From Zonotrichia leucophrys gambelii (taxonomy: Eukaryota; Chordata; Aves; Passeriformes; Passerellidae): a stretch of DNA of 64,000 bases. The position numbers were made by a program, and so were the translations under genes. Positions within the stretch are counted from its first letter, which is position 1. Each line of letters begins with the position of its first letter. Shown here piece by piece: positions 36,218 to 50,367 of the stretch. The stretch spans positions 10,189,038 through 10,253,037 of the forward strand of contig NC_088173.1 in NCBI RefSeq assembly GCF_028769735.1. The letters run 5' to 3'. The notes under the pieces were generated by a model that worked only from the letters and a program-made list of their open reading frames with translations, did no database searches and was not told the DNA's origin.

Positions 36218-38503
36218 GAAAGGAGGAACACATGGAACCCCTTCCTTGGAATACCTGGTAATTATTTATTTTGGACAGAGAAATCAATGTGAAAGGATAG
36301 GAGTTTCAGGATCACTATTCTCAAAAAACATTTCAATCAAGACTAAGGGAAGATAATATTAAAATTAAGACTTTTGAATTTGGTATTTTTGAGTAGCAGT
36401 ACTAATAATAATACATGACAATAAAAATATTTTTTTACTGATAGGTATTTGTTCTGTGGGCAGTTTTTGAAGAGTGAAATATCAAAGACTGAATCAAGCT
36501 TTACATCTGAGGACATATTTTCCAAATAATTAACATTGTCCCATATTGTTTGGAGATGCTCAATAGACTTTTGTTTTGCTTTTCTTAGTAAAAATTCTTC
36601 ATGTCCTACATGAAAAACCAGTAAGTCTCTTTCACCCACCTTCCTTCTGTATAAAAAATGGAACTATTTACACAGTCCTGCCTATGACAACATACAGTGC
36701 CTGTCAACATGCGCCATTTGTTGCAAGACCTACCATTATCTACCATTTCTACTTCTTAAAATTCTTTTGCAAAGTTTAATGGAAATTATTATTGAAAGAC
36801 TGCTTGGCTTAATTTAAAAAAATAATTTAAAAAATTATTTTTTTCATGAGTTGCTAAAAAAAAGGAAATAAAATGAATAATCTGCAATACCAGCAAATCT
36901 CCTGAAAGCTTTGACTCAAGAACTTTTAAATGATGCCTTTTCTGACAGAATCAGAAAGTTTGTATTTTGTTTCTTCTGCAATAGAACAAAGTATATGAAG
37001 TGTCATGTTCCCTAGTATATTCTTGGAGAACTTCAAAACATCTATCACTAAGCACAAACATGCAAAGTGATGATTTTACATGTTCTCACAATAGTATTAT
37101 TCTTTGCACAGATCCCTCTTCCAGATAAGATAGGATTTTACTAAAGCACAAAATGACTCACCTCATAATTAGGTAATTCTGCAGCAATAACCAGCAATTA
37201 CTGCCATCTTATCTGAACAGTTGCTCATTTCAAATCATATGGAATATATATATATAAATTATGGGAGAAGAGATTGTGAAATTACAGTTTTGCTATGGAT
37301 TCAATTAATCCTTCTTAGTAAAGGTATTGATGATCGCTTATTTTTTATTATAATTTGCAAGGTCATTCAACACATCTCAAAATAGTTGCAAGATAATTAT
37401 CCAGTTGAAGTAACATTTTTTAATTAATTCCTTCTGCAGCAAAATCAATACATTTATACATTTTCAGTTACAGGGTGTATGTGGAGCTGTGTGTATTTTT
37501 CTTAGTAAGCTCAGTTTCACAGAATGAAAAAAAAGCAAACAGGAATCTATGCACTTGCAGCTAATATTAAGTAATGAGCTGGATACTTGTCTATCCACTG
37601 GAAAATCTTTCCACTATTAATTCTTTTACATTGTTTTGAAGAATAACATGATAGCTACTTGCATTGCTTAAGTATGCACGATCACAAATATTTCTCTCAA
37701 TCTACCAAAACCAAACAGTTAAAAGTTCCATGAAAGTTGTAATTCTTGTTTTTCATCATTCCAAACAGCATGAAATATGAAAATGCAAGAAGATAAGCTC
37801 TGCGTTATCTTCTTTGGTATTGTAGGAAACTTCATAATTTGTTTAGTTGTTATGATCTGGATTGATTCACTCAATAAGTGTTTGTCTACCAAATATGTAT
37901 CCATCTTACCTTGTTTAGAAATCAGTTAGAATTGGAGCAATTAGGTGGATTGTTTAGATTTGTCTTCAAGTGGAATGAAAATCAGTCATTCAGCTGATTA
38001 CAATAATAGCAATCATTTGGAAACCAATTAAAGACATCAAACACCTACATTTCTATATTGTCTAAGACTTGAGAAATCTGACAAAAGAAATGCGTTCCAA
38101 AATGTAATTAAGAACTACTTCTTTGCAAATGCAAAAAGGACAATATTGAACAAAGGGATATGAACTAGGGAGAAAACAATAATCAAAAAGACTCAGTGAA
38201 TATAAAGTTTGATGTCTTCTTCACAGAAACTACATCTAAGATTATGGTTGAAAGTGACACTGAAAAAGACTTAAGCGGAAATTAAAAGATGACAGGTAAT
38301 TAAACCTGTTGCGTTTTCTTCAAAACTCTCTAATATGTGCTCCAAAATAAGCCAAACCAATAATTTATATTTTACCTTGAAGTAACAAGAGAATAAATCA
38401 GTAATAGAATGACACATTTTCAAAGAATATAGATTTGTGATATTATTGTGTGTGAAACTACCTTCGATAGTTACAGAAAAGAGAAAGATGTGTAATAATG
38501 CAT

Positions 38504-39067
38504 TCATAAAGAAGCAAACACATGTGAAGAGTCTGCTATCAAATTTTTATAGTGATTTGAAAGATTATTAATTGTTTGCATCATCTTGCATGGAAGAATC
38601 ACATAAGGAGAACAAATTTTTAGGTGTGCAGGGGAATAAAACACTGCATTATTGCTGGAAAAAGGAAAATAGCTCTGGACAATAAACTGAAGCAGTGAGG
38701 CATCATCCAAAGATTTTACCATAGCAAAATAGCAAATGCATAAAGCAAATAGCAGCTTTTGGTTTATCTTTAACAGGAAAATAATAATTGATGGATTCCA
38801 TTTGCTTATCATAAGAGTAGAGATATTGGCTGGTGGCAGAAACTCAGTGGTTGTTATTGAGTAGGAAATCAAACTAAGTATAATGTGTACAGTGACCAGA
38901 TCCTCTCCTTGCTTATGTTTCCAATTAGAAAAATCAAAAGACTGGATTTTATTTAGGAAAATTCTAAAACTGAGAACAAAACCAACAGATATTGAAGCTA
39001 CAGAGTTTGCAGAGAATCTGAGTTTATGCTTCCTGTGGCATATCCATGTATTCCTGTGGCAATCCAA
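38504..39067 (-). other. Unrecognised 187-codon open frame, coding status doubtful
   Basis: A minus-strand frame from ATG to stop of 187 codons in AT-rich DNA. By rough reckoning a frame this long is not expected often by chance in 64 kb of this composition, so it deserves a note. The predicted chain is rich in Ile, Leu, Ser and Asn, with hydrophobic stretches around residues 60-75 and 100-120, and Cys scattered without a pattern. I recognise no domain. There is no GC bias, CpG island or clear splice context around it, so a chance frame is still the best reading. Confidence 0.15.
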
Positions 39068-39550
39068 GTTCTAAACTGATTTGACTTTGCAAATACAGCA
39101 AATTATCTGTGAAATTAAACAACACTGACATTCTCAAATGAGTTTTGTATCTACCAATGACTGACTCCACCTCCTAAGAGATACAGCATGTTTTGTGGTA
39201 GAGATTAGGAGGCAACATTTCATTGAAGGGACAAGAGAAAGGAGTTTGGATAGTAGGATATATTTTAGGGAATAAATGAAAAGCTTCTGAAAGGATAAAC
39301 AGAGAGGGTTTAAGTTTCCATCATTACTGGTTTTCCTACATAAAAGGGAGAAACATCAGGGCTGTCACTAATGCTTTCTCCCTCTCTTTGCCTTATCTAA
39401 CTTATTGACTTGTGCAATCGGGGACAGGCAGCAAAGGGAGACAGTGGAGAAAACATGAACTTTATTGAGCTTAAAGACAGAAAGTCCTTCACCTGCGATA
39501 GATTAGGCTACACCCACACTACAGAATTGGCTAGTTCATTGTGTCTCTGA

Positions 39551-39632
39551 AATAAAACAAAAAACCCAAGAAAGACTAAAACCCCCCAAACCGACCAACC
39601 AAAATCAAACAAAAACAAAAAAAACCCCACAA
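39551..39632. repeat. A/C-rich low-complexity tract
   Basis: About 80 bases composed almost only of A and C (G/T-rich on the other strand), with runs such as AAAACCCC and CCAACCAAAA. No unit length is apparent. A TTTATTGAGC just before it (39462-39471) is, on the minus strand, a GCTCAATAAA signal, so an old minus-strand LTR end nearby is possible but not shown. Confidence 0.7.
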
Positions 39633-42600
39633 CTTGAACCTCAGTCAACAGTGGAGATGGGGTGTGGAGATGTATGCCATTCTGTTTGCAAAATTTCTTG
39701 TCACTCCAGCACAGAAACACACAGAGTTTGCTAGGGCAGATAAGGATCACCCAAAACTGCAGCAAAAATTTGCATACTAGCAACATTTCCCCAGCTTACG
39801 TAAGAAACCAAAAAGCAATTCCTGAATTCACACTTGAAATACATCTGGCACTGTCACTAGGGCTGTAAGATTACCTGGGGGTACTCAGGTACACATTTCC
39901 TGCTAAGAGATGGCATGTCTACTGACTATACTCTGAGAAAATTATTTTAAAAATCATCTTTCATCAAAAGAAAAAAAAGGGAGAGGGCTTCTAAACTTTG
40001 GAAAGTAAATACCGCCTGAGCAACTAATTATCTCCTCTAATCTGCTCAAGCACTGCTGCTCTTGTGAGCAATAACAAGATGCAGACCAAGGTATACGACT
40101 GTAATCTTCAAATATATTTACTGTTAGGTCCCCATGTGAGGATCCTCAAAACCTCAGAAAAATAAGGTCAACACACTTCATCTCTATCTAGAAAACTTCT
40201 GATCAAGAAGCCTTTATTAAGCTCATAAATGTCAAGAAAAAATAGTATTCTGTTGAGTAGCCTTGAGAAGTATTTATTAGCCTACTCAAAAGATGAGAGT
40301 ATATTTCATTCCAGATCTACTTATAGCTCTTTAATGAGTTTCTTGTCCTTAATGAGAAAATCTTTTCCATACCTCTTTGATCTTCAAGTAATTTTAGGTA
40401 AAATACATGAATGCCATTTTATGTTACTCCTCTTAGGAAAGGAAGACTGTAAGAATCTTAAACTTGAATCCATCTTCTAATAGGAATCAATCTATTTAAA
40501 GAATCTACTCAAACTTTATATGGAAAAAAAACCCCTGTTTCTTCAACTTCTGTCAACATCATTGCCTATTTCAAAAGAAATAAATTTTAACAGATATAAA
40601 AATGCATCATTGCTTCTTAGAACAGAAAATGTATTTGAAACTTCAACATTTAAGAGATTAATGTCCAGTTTCATACTTGATTTTGAATAATTTAAACCTT
40701 ATTTGCCTTTTTGTTATATTTTCTGTTGCAAAGAAAACTGTCTTGAATGTCTGTCAAGCTGCAATATGGATTAACAATTTGTGTATGTCCCCTTTTTCTG
40801 CTTAGAACAGTAGCTTCCTTAGAAACATATTTTCCTTCTCTCAGTATGGGTAGGCATCAATTTTTATACTCTGCATAGTTTGATAGTAGGGATTCCATAG
40901 AATGTTACATGCTACCAAAAGTGTCCAGTTTTGACTGTATCCAACAGCGCAGATGGTAACTTTTCAAATGCCCAGAGAAAAATTATGTATGGCAATGGAA
41001 GTTAATTCATTTTTGTATATGGAATAAACTTAGAGAGGTACTTGAATGAAAAAATACACACATCTAATTGTTAACAGTCCCAACATACTCCATTTCCTTA
41101 AATGGCAAGGAAATGCAAGCAAGAGGAGCAGTAACCTTTCAGGCTGGGACCTGGATTTCTCCAGCAGGGGTGCACAGTGCACCCCCTCCAGGGAGGAAAG
41201 GCAGCTTGAGCTGGGCTTCATCTTCCTCAGGAACCCTGTTCCAAGGTCCTAGATGATGAAAAGCAGGTACCTGACGTTTTTAACATCACCTGGTGCCTAC
41301 TTCCCATATCAGAAGGGTCTAGGTGCATGATATGTCGTATCTGAACTCAGAACTGCAACCCAGAATTGCCAGTGGGCTGACCTGTCGCAGCTGTCAGGGA
41401 TGTTCTCAAGAAGACAGAGATGACAGCTAAATACATCATAGTACCAGAATTCATACAGAAACAAGAACTCATGAGAATGATTTCATAAGGAAAAAAAATT
41501 GCCAATATTTCCCATGATGAATAATTTCATCTTGTCGTACTAACAACAGTCTGTAGAAACACAAATACAGTCATGAAAATGTTTTCTCCTAGAAGTCAAA
41601 GCATATTCATGAAAAGAAGAAAAATCTCTAATGATTAGAAAGAATGCTCATTAGAGACACGCTCTACATCTAAACTGAGTATAGCTACAAAGCTTAAAAT
41701 TTTAAGGAAGGTTTTTCTCCCCTGCCTGGATCAACAACAACAGACATTTCTTATTCATTTTTAGTATGCTGGTTTTAACTCTAAGTTAAGGAGTTGACAG
41801 CTTATGGGAATCTTTATTTGTTCTTCACTCTCTGCTCCATGAAATAAGAAGGTATATTTTAAAAAGAAAAAAGGTGAAGTTACGTGTCTCTTTTTTAGGT
41901 CAGTGCACTATTTTTATTTCCTTTTTTTAATGGTCATGTTATCTGATTAATTTCTTTTTGAGTGGAGTAGTGGTATATGGGGTGTGGGTTTGTAACACAG
42001 CTGCAATGATCACCATTAACACTTCATCCAAACACTTCAAACACTTTCTAATAAGAAAGAATGAATACATTGCTTATTTTCCCATAGGAATAAATGGCTA
42101 CAGAGTGCTTTCACTGATAGAGGATAACCAAAATTACACCACTTCCTTTTAGCAAACACAAGAATTCAAATCCTAGTTTGTAATTTCTGCCATTTTCTGA
42201 GGCTGTTTATATAAATTTAAAGCAAATGCAAAACAAAGTTTCATGAAATGTGAATTGCGTTTAACACCCAACCTTGATTATTTTGAATACATATGCACAA
42301 GGTCTGGACAAAAATAAAGTAGATATTTAAATGCAGTAACATCAAAATTGGACACATGCAGTAAAGTTTTAGAGAACACCTCATTTCTTTAAAAGAATTC
42401 CTGGAGTCGTTATAAGATACTACTTTTCAAAGCATAGGTGTGCCGAAATTTCTGAAATGTCTCAGAGTTCACAACCACACACCCATGAGGGCACTCTGAG
42501 TCATACCAGCAGACTCCACACACACTTCTCCCTGTCAGTCTCATCTCAGACACAGGCTATCATTTCACAGTCATAAAACACAATTCTCCCTTGTTCCCTT

Positions 42601-43207
42601 CTACCCCCTTCCACTAGCAGCAGGGCTTTGAAGTTTTCTTCTGTCACAGCACTGCTATTCTATAATAGAATGGCACACAATTCCATAATAGAATGGTTTT
42701 AGGCAGGAAAAAATGGAGCTCATAGCAGGACAGCAATTGATTGCCCCATATTTCTTCAAGGAAACATTGCCTATAACCAACTGGCTGATTAACAAAATTG
42801 TAGCCATGAGGCAACACAGACTGACATGTATAGAACTCATGTCACTAATTTGATTAATTTCATTTTATTTCTTGTCAAGTGCAATACTTTTAGTTTTTAT
42901 TTGTTACAAAGATCAAAAATTACAGTTTTGCAAGCCCTTAAATCCCACTATGTAGAAACTGTAAGCAAGTCTTTAGGCTTCTGAAAAGCTTTCTTCTTGT
43001 ACAACACACTCTAGATTACTTATCAAATAAAAAATGTGTTTGATTACTTCTTGTCTATCCAGAAAATTAAGACATACCTTGAATTGTGAACTGTCTTATC
43101 CAGGGATTACAAGTTAGTGGTGGATTACAGCATGAAGAAATTCATAAAACCTCATACCATTCAAAGTCCCTGCAAGTATCTATGGAATAGCAGCTGAAGA
43201 CCCATAG

Positions 43208-43236
43208 AATTACATCAAGCACACAATTACATCAAG
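43208..43236. repeat. Direct repeat of AATTACATCAAG
   Basis: Two perfect 12-base copies at 43208 and 43225, period 17. Probably a local duplication. Confidence 0.8.
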
Positions 43237-44373
43237 AATGCAAGAAGTTATATCTATTAGTATGGCTCGTTGTCAATCTGGCCTCAGATATGTTGAGGCA
43301 AAGTCCTATATTTCCAGCCCACTTTTCCCTGCTCCCTCCCAAGACTGCCCAGCACAGGAGCAAATCCTGATCACTCTACCACTCCTTGGAGCAAGAAGAG
43401 TCCATCTGGGATCAGCTTTCTTCAGCAGCTGCGTGCATTGATTAACATTAACAGCCAAGTACCTTCCTCCAAGTCAACATTTACAAGTTTCTTAGAGATC
43501 TAGTTCACTAATCTCTCATCTCTGGTCAAATATGTTTAGACAACCACTGAGAATGTGTGACTGCTCCCAGGTGCTGTCTTTGCCAAGCACTGATTACTGA
43601 AGACAAAACTTGTCTCCAAGCTGAAGATGCAGAGCTACACCAGGAAACTGTCCTGACAATTGGTTTCAAAATTGGCCTTTCTCAAAAAAGATGTTGGAGG
43701 AAATCAAGAAAGACAGAAGTTCAATGTATTTTTGGCTTAAATGTTTGTTGTCAGTGTTTGTGTATTTCCATGTCATTTACAAAAAGTGGTTCCTCATCAC
43801 AGGCACATTGCAGCTTCAGTGCCTCACTTTATAAAAGTTCAGCCTCAGTTCAAATATCAGACCTATAAACGCAAGAAAACATACAGAAAGCAACTAAGTT
43901 TGTTACCAGGCTGTAAAATGTTTCTGAACTTGTCTGAAGCTCCTTAATATGATATTAATCATGTCTGGACCCTGCAGGAGTCTCTGCTAGAGATACATTA
44001 CAGTTTTATTCATTATATTAATAAAAACTCTGATGAGCAAATGGTCATTTCAGCACTTTTTAAAAAATTATTTTCTTACATGCAGATAAGCTATTTAACA
44101 AATAATTTTATTAAAGAATTTATTTTTATCAGAACTCCTGTCCATATTCAGCCTTGAGAAATAATGATTGCTATTTAGTGGTTAAGTGATTCCCCTCTTT
44201 CCCCGTTTCCCATGTCTATACTGCCTGTTTATATGCAGTCCTACAAGAACAAATATTAAGAAGCCATAAGAGGGAGTCTACCCAGACAGGATGAGTATGA
44301 CTGCAGCCAAGAGTGCTTGTGGGTTTTGCCATTCTGAGAACAACACATCACATGTCCTGCTTCAATGCTTGGC

Positions 44374-44391
44374 AAAAAAAAAAAAAAAAAA
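44374..44391. repeat. A18 homopolymer
   Basis: Eighteen consecutive A, flanked by GGC and CAAGC; no retroposed body recognised. Confidence 0.85.
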
Positions 44392-45424
44392 CAAGCTTGA
44401 GGGTATTAAAACACCAGATATTTTGCTGCTTCTTGCATTCTTTTGCAGCTGTGACAGCACACCCACATCAGTTTACCCTGGTTGCAAATTAACCTCTACT
44501 TAGTGCCAAGAATAGTGGTGCTCAGCAGCTCTGTGTACTCCTAAGATTTCTCCAAAGCCCCTGCTATCATGTAGTAGCACACTGCTATTGTTTTCCATGT
44601 GTTATTTGGAGGGCAGCACAAAGCAGTCTTTTTGATGTTAAAATGTACTCTGTTACCCACATCAGAACACTGATTGGTAACAGACTGCAGACTTTGAACC
44701 TCAACAGAAAAACCAGTGAATATTTGGGTAACACGTCTCTCATACAGATCCATTGCTAGATTAGATCAGACAAGAACAGTGAAAAATGCTGGCAGGTCAC
44801 AGTTCTCTGTCTTCCAAAGTACTGGCTAATATTAAGTGCATCTCATGTGCGGAAGTGTACTCTTCTATCTATGAAGCCATGAATCTCAAGAGGATGATTT
44901 ATCTGTGTTTTCAGGAAGTTGACACAGAAATATGATGTTCTTTACACTTTTTCTACTGTAAAGCTAGTGTCTGTGCTTACACTAAAGGATTCAATTACAC
45001 TCATGTGTTGCTTCCCTTACAGCAAGTTCCATCAATATTTTCTCAAGTTGTTAGTTGTTCTTACTTCCAGAATGACTTTTATTTTGCTCCTATGAATATG
45101 GTAACATAATTACACTCATCATCTGGTAATTTTGGGAGGAACAGGGCTTTCTGAGAAAAATATATTTTTTTTCTGTTGGAAAAGTATTACTAAAAAGCAA
45201 GATTAGCTAAGCAGCAATCAATGTAAAAATAAATTTGTGTAGATTTGTTGATTCAGAACCAAAGATATCCACCTGCAAGACTTCTGGATGACAATGCATG
45301 TATATTAGAAGAAGTCAAACACTAAATTTGAGCAGTTAAGAGTAACATGCTGATTACTTATGCCCTGATTAACTTGGGTTATGGAGCTCTGGTCTACATG
45401 CATGTATGAATTCAGTCATCAAAA

Positions 45425-46330
45425 TATCACAGAATATGTTGAGTTGGAAGAGACGCATATGGATCATGGTGTCCAAAACTAGCCCTGAGCAGGACACCCC
45501 TAGAAATCATACCATATGCCTCAAAGCATTGTCCAAATGCTTCTGGAACTGTCGGGTTCCCTGACCACTTCCCTGAGGAGCCTGCTCCAGTGCACAGCCA
45601 CTCTCTGGGTGAAGAATCTTTTCCTGGTATCTGCCCTAAACATTCCCTCACTCAGCTTCATGTCCATGAATCCTGCCACTGGTCACAAGACTGAAAACAT
45701 CGTACCTGCCCCTCCTCTTCTTCTCACAAGGAAGTCATAACTACAATGAGTTCTCCCCTCAGTCTCCTCCAGTTTGAACAGACCAAGTGACCTCAGCTGC
45801 TCATCATACAGCTTCCACTCCAAACCTTCCCCATCATTGTGGCCCTCCTTGGGACAGTCTCCAATACCTTAATATCTTTCTGATACTGTGGTGCCCAAAA
45901 TTTCATGTAGCACTTGAGATGAGGCCACCCCAGTGCAGAGCAGAGCAGGACAATCCCCTCCCTTGCCCTGATGGCGATGCTGTGCCTGATGCCCCCAGGA
46001 CACTCCTGGCTGCCAGGGCACTGCTGACTCACGCTCAACTTGCCCTTGATCACGACCCCCCAGTCTCTTTCCCCAGCTCTGCTCTCCAGTCTCTTATTCC
46101 CTAATCTATACACACAACCAGGGTTGCCCTGTCCTCAGTGAAGAATGCAGCACTTGAAGATGCATGAAGATGTTGAAGAGACCTGGGCTGAATATGGAGC
46201 TCTGCAGAACCCCACCAGTAATCAGTAGGCAGCCTGATGTGGCACTGGGTGTGCACGTGGCAGGTTCCCCCAGTTTAGAGTGCCTTGAATGGCAAGTTCC
46301 CCAGCTGAACAGGAATAAGACTTCCACTGG
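45425..46330 (-). mobile_element. CR1 LINE 3' part, minus strand, 5'-truncated
   Basis: Read on the minus strand, the element ends at 45425 with TTCCAACTCAACATATTCTG, the typical CR1 3' terminus. Going inward are plus-strand motifs GAGCCTGCTCCAGTGC, CTCTCTGGGTGAAGAATC, CCCTCAGTCTCCTCCAG and CTCAGCTGCTCATCATACAG, which are the CR1 3' untranslated region. Further still are TGAAGATGTTGAAGAG and GAGCTCTGCAGAACCCCACC, which belong to the distal part of the reverse-transcriptase coding region. The 5' part is missing, as in most CR1 copies, which truncate during target-primed reverse transcription. The 5' edge (46250-46330) is uncertain. It shares its 3' region with the CR1 at 54880. The 105- and 106-codon frames inside are not genes. 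Confidence 0.85.
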
Positions 46331-49300
46331 TATGGACATACATAAACAAAATTTGCTATTGAGCCAACAAACTGCCCTGAGATAAATGCTTCAGTATACT
46401 TGCAGTTCTACTGGTTAGACAGAAATATACCTTCAGCATTCTAGGCATAGTGGGAAAAAAAGCCACTGGCTCATTTAAGTCCATATTAGCATCATAGAGG
46501 CTTGAATTAATATACTGAAACACTCCCATTCTGAGCCACCAAACCACAGTCTCGTAAGTATGGAAAGACTGTGAAGTGTGTTACTGAAGAATTTTTGGAA
46601 GACTTCACAGGAATACTATTTTGTTCATAGGTTAGAAGAAATGAGGCTCTTAATGATCAACTCAGAGGTCATTCGGTGTGGAATTACAAGTGAAAGAGAG
46701 TGATTTGTCTTTTATTCTGACCAGAGGAAAATATCCTGCTTCAAGAAGAGATAAAATAAGTTTCAAAAGTTCCATCAGCTGCTTAACTCTTTGCAGAAAG
46801 TAAGCATATTTCTTCTATTTTCATCTCATTTAGCAACTATTTAACTACTGCTGAAAAATACTGAACAGAGTCAAAGAAAGTGTTTTATAATGAATGGTAT
46901 CATTTTACAATAGTCTTTACTACTACAGCACTTTAGTACATTACCTTATTCTTGACCTTATTTATCTTCAATATATTAAATCCCTGCAAGAGACACAGAG
47001 ACAAGAAACAATTGTCCCTCATGAAATACTACATTCTAATAAAAAATGTTAATTAAGTACCATCACAATAACCAGTGAGTACCTAACAACTCAGTTATCG
47101 TGTGTTTTTGCTGCATTAAAAATGTCCTTAGGTATTGAGCTCATCAAGTACAAATTGGACAAGTCCTCCCTTTCATACCCATGGTTATAAATTACTGGTG
47201 AGACATACAGGTGAACAGACTTGTCTCTGCTTTTGTGGAAGGCAAAATTCAAGACTAACTTCACCATGAACAACAAGTCAGTTACATCCACTGCATGTAG
47301 TTGGACAGAAACATTACATGAAGTGACAGTGAGAAGATGAGTGTGTGACACATCTGACATAGTTTGACATATTGTGATATATAAATATAGAGTAGGGTTG
47401 GTTTGTTTTTATGATAAAGTTATCCCGGTGGTATTTTACTTAAAAATCAACAGGTTTTTATATTAATTTGCCATCAATTTGATGATTTCAACATCTCCCA
47501 GCTAGGGAATATGAGAAAAAGTCTTGATTACCAGAAATCCTGCATCTGATTTTTGTTTCAAAATGTTTCGACAACAGAGCAGGAAGAGTGCTAAAGAAGG
47601 ATTTTGAGGAGAACACTCATGTCCCACAGAAAACATATCAGTTAAACTTTTTCATATGCCAAAGTGCTTTTGAAATGGTAATGGCACAAACTATTTAGTT
47701 AACAGGGTGTTCCACACACTGACACGATGTTCCTGAGTGTACATCACTACATAGTTGTTTACAGTACATGAACAGCATTTTCAGGTCCTTCCTATAGTAG
47801 CTTGGGGTAATGTGAAGGTACCAATCCAGCATAGTGAGCTCCAGTTTTTTAGTCACTTTCCAAATTATTTTGAACAAGATCACAACAGGTTCAGAAAGCA
47901 CATAAATATTTTAAAATATAAAATTTGCAAAATTATATATAATTTATAAAATAATTGATTCATACCGATTTGGGAACCTAAGAGGAAAACCAAAATTACA
48001 ATTACGAACATATGTGATCATAAGGCTCAAACAAATCTTTAACAAAGAAAAAAATTTTTTGAACACCCCTACTGAGTCACCTTGATAGCTTCTCCTAAAG
48101 TAACTTTTCTTCAGCTTCATTCAGAATGTAGGAAATTTCAGGTGTACTCCTAATACAGCTATTTATCATTCAGTAGTTTGATCATTTGACATATTTTACC
48201 TCTTTTACCAAATATTCATTTGATTAATTGGCTGTTCTTTAGAATCTCTTTATATATCTTTACAGCTGACCTCTCCTGTAACAGACATTTTATAAAATAA
48301 AAAATAATGACCAGAGACAAGGAAAGATAATGTCTTGAGTTCATTATGCCTGTGCTCCAGTGGATTTACAGACAGTCATGGACATGAGTGTCACATATGT
48401 TTATTAGCAAATTTGTAGAAAAAAATTAAAGAATAGCTATTCATCATTCTAAAGCCTTTCCAAGAAGAGGCACAGTGTCCAGTGAAAATCCTACTGCACA
48501 AGTTTGCTTCTCTGCATAGTAGATTTCTGATTATATTCATGTCCCTCTGCAGCCATTTTGTTGAGACTGTGGGAATCATAGAAAATCATATCTGTGCCTA
48601 AGTTATCCCACACCACCTCCATCCCTTGTTAACCCTCAGGTAATGTGCAACATGCTGGGCTTTCCTCTAATATAATGACCAAATTTTACAATATCATGGA
48701 CAGACATTCAATAAAGACTGTTCATGATAAAAAATTTGTAGCATAGGGGAGACTGAGTCCAAGTCCTTTATCTCAATAGACTAGCAAGTATTTTTTTTCT
48801 TTTTTCTTCTCACTCATGAATGCATGTTGACTGTCACCAAGATATTTCACAAAATGTGATCTAAGGTGTCTTATATGCAAAAAATTCAAAGGGCCTCACA
48901 TAAGAATCAAACTGAAGTTTTACAAAGCTGAAAAAAAAAATTAAGGGATGCAGAAACTGCTACTTGTCTCGATTTTCTATAGGAGGTAAAGCTCCCTCTG
49001 CACATCTTATACTCCAAGCAGAAATTAGTTTTTAACAGCAGAGTCTAGTCCAAGTAAGGCCAGTGATGTTTAGAAAAACCTTTGCATCTAGCTCCTGTTT
49101 TCAATTTCTATAGTTCGAGTGCCCAGAATGCACTTTCATCTTTTGACAAGCTTTCACCAGTCACATTTCACCCGAGCCTCTCAAACATCCTTCAATTTCT
49201 TTAGGTTTTGGCTGGTTTTTTGTTTCTTTGGATGATTTTTATGGGGGTGATTTTTTTTTTAATGAGCTATGATTGGATTTGCATTTTGGAGCTTTCTATT

Positions 49301-50361
49301 CAGTGTTACACATGAAACACGTCAAAGCTTTTATTTCCACTTACCACCAAATAGATATGAAAGTAAATACACAAGCAATAAACGAGTTCCTTTTTAGTGG
49401 AAGTACACTGCAGATGGAATATAGAATTGATGAATACACAGTATCAGCAATGAAAAATTCTATTTCATGTTTAGCACAACAAAACCGAGGAAGATCTTTT
49501 ATCTAACTAGTGTTCTCACTCAAACTTGCAATGTAATTGTGTAGATATCTGTTCCTAAGATGCTTTATATTTACATTCTCCCTACCCCTCACTCTTCCTG
49601 CTTCTCTTTTTTGCTCCTTTAAATAATTATGAGAAGCACACAAATGATAATACATAAATTCATCATTTTTTCAGTTTCCCTTCCCATCCCCTCCCCGCTT
49701 TATTTTTCTCTTTAATACAACAGCAACTATGCGTCTAGTACTGCAATAGAAAACAGTCAGCTCAATCCTAGTAGGAGTCAAAATCAAGCTTAAATGAAAA
49801 ATCTCTACTATTTCAATTGCTTGATCACAGCATTTGTCTCTTTCCACTCCAATAACCACTAGATGACAACATGAAAGAAATACTTATTTTGTACATTAAT
49901 CTGTACATCAATAGCTTTCAAGTAACAGTTGTTCCCTCTGCCCACTAGCTCCTAAAGATCACATCTTAAATAAACATGACTGATCTTCCCATTCTAAGTT
50001 TTTCCTAAAGCTAATTTAGATGCAATGGTCTGCTTTTCATCAGTGTTTTGTTCATGCCTCTTATGCAGACAATAATGCAAAGAGCCACTCTTCCCACTAC
50101 TGTTGATCTCTTTTCTACTCATCTCCTCTCACAGCAGGAGGTGTTTATTGATGAAGATGGTCAGTTCACAATCAATCTTAAAGCATCCATTCTTAAAGAA
50201 GAAGCTTACTTGCATGTGGCAAGTGTACTAAGTATATCTATCTGTTATCTTTTCCTCTACTGAGTTAAGGGCGAACAAAGGGAAAGTCTGTAACAATTAT
50301 ACCAGCCACACACACTGAACTGAGATGCTCTTTTTAATTACAAGCAGGAAATAGGAGATAT
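46331..50361. other. AT-rich DNA, no recognisable gene or element
   Basis: No open frame above about 90 codons and no repeat ends recognised. A T/G-rich low-complexity patch lies at about 49200-49262. Confidence 0.6.
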
Positions 50362-50367
50362 ATATCT
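50362..50367. repeat. Left target-site duplication of the 429-bp LTR
   Basis: ATATCT, identical to 50797-50802 on the other side of the LTR. Confidence 0.92.

Larger units (their letters stand above)
33272..39550. other. AT-rich DNA, no recognisable gene or element
   Basis: Mostly plain sequence. A GC-richer patch at about 35490-36110 carries a 109-codon minus-strand frame (35780-36109) I do not recognise. The longest frame outside the GC-rich LTR in this window is 187 codons on the minus strand at 38504-39067, listed separately. Several TA-rich patches occur (for example near 35280 and 37240). Confidence 0.5.
39633..45424. other. AT-rich DNA, no recognisable gene or element
   Basis: Open frames reach 103 codons (43557-43868) without likeness to known proteins. 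A GC-richer patch at 41110-41260 has an 8-bp hairpin (GGGGTGCA, loop CAG, TGCACCCC at 41167-41185). No LINE, SINE or LTR end was recognised. Confidence 0.55.

Noticed and set aside
41167..41185. Hairpin GGGGTGCA, loop CAG, TGCACCCC as a possible small RNA precursor
   Set aside because: Stem of 8 bp and loop of 3 are far too short for a microRNA precursor, and the flanks do not extend the pairing.
45787..46113. Overlapping 105- and 106-codon frames on both strands
   Set aside because: Both lie inside the CR1 3' region; the openness comes from its base composition.
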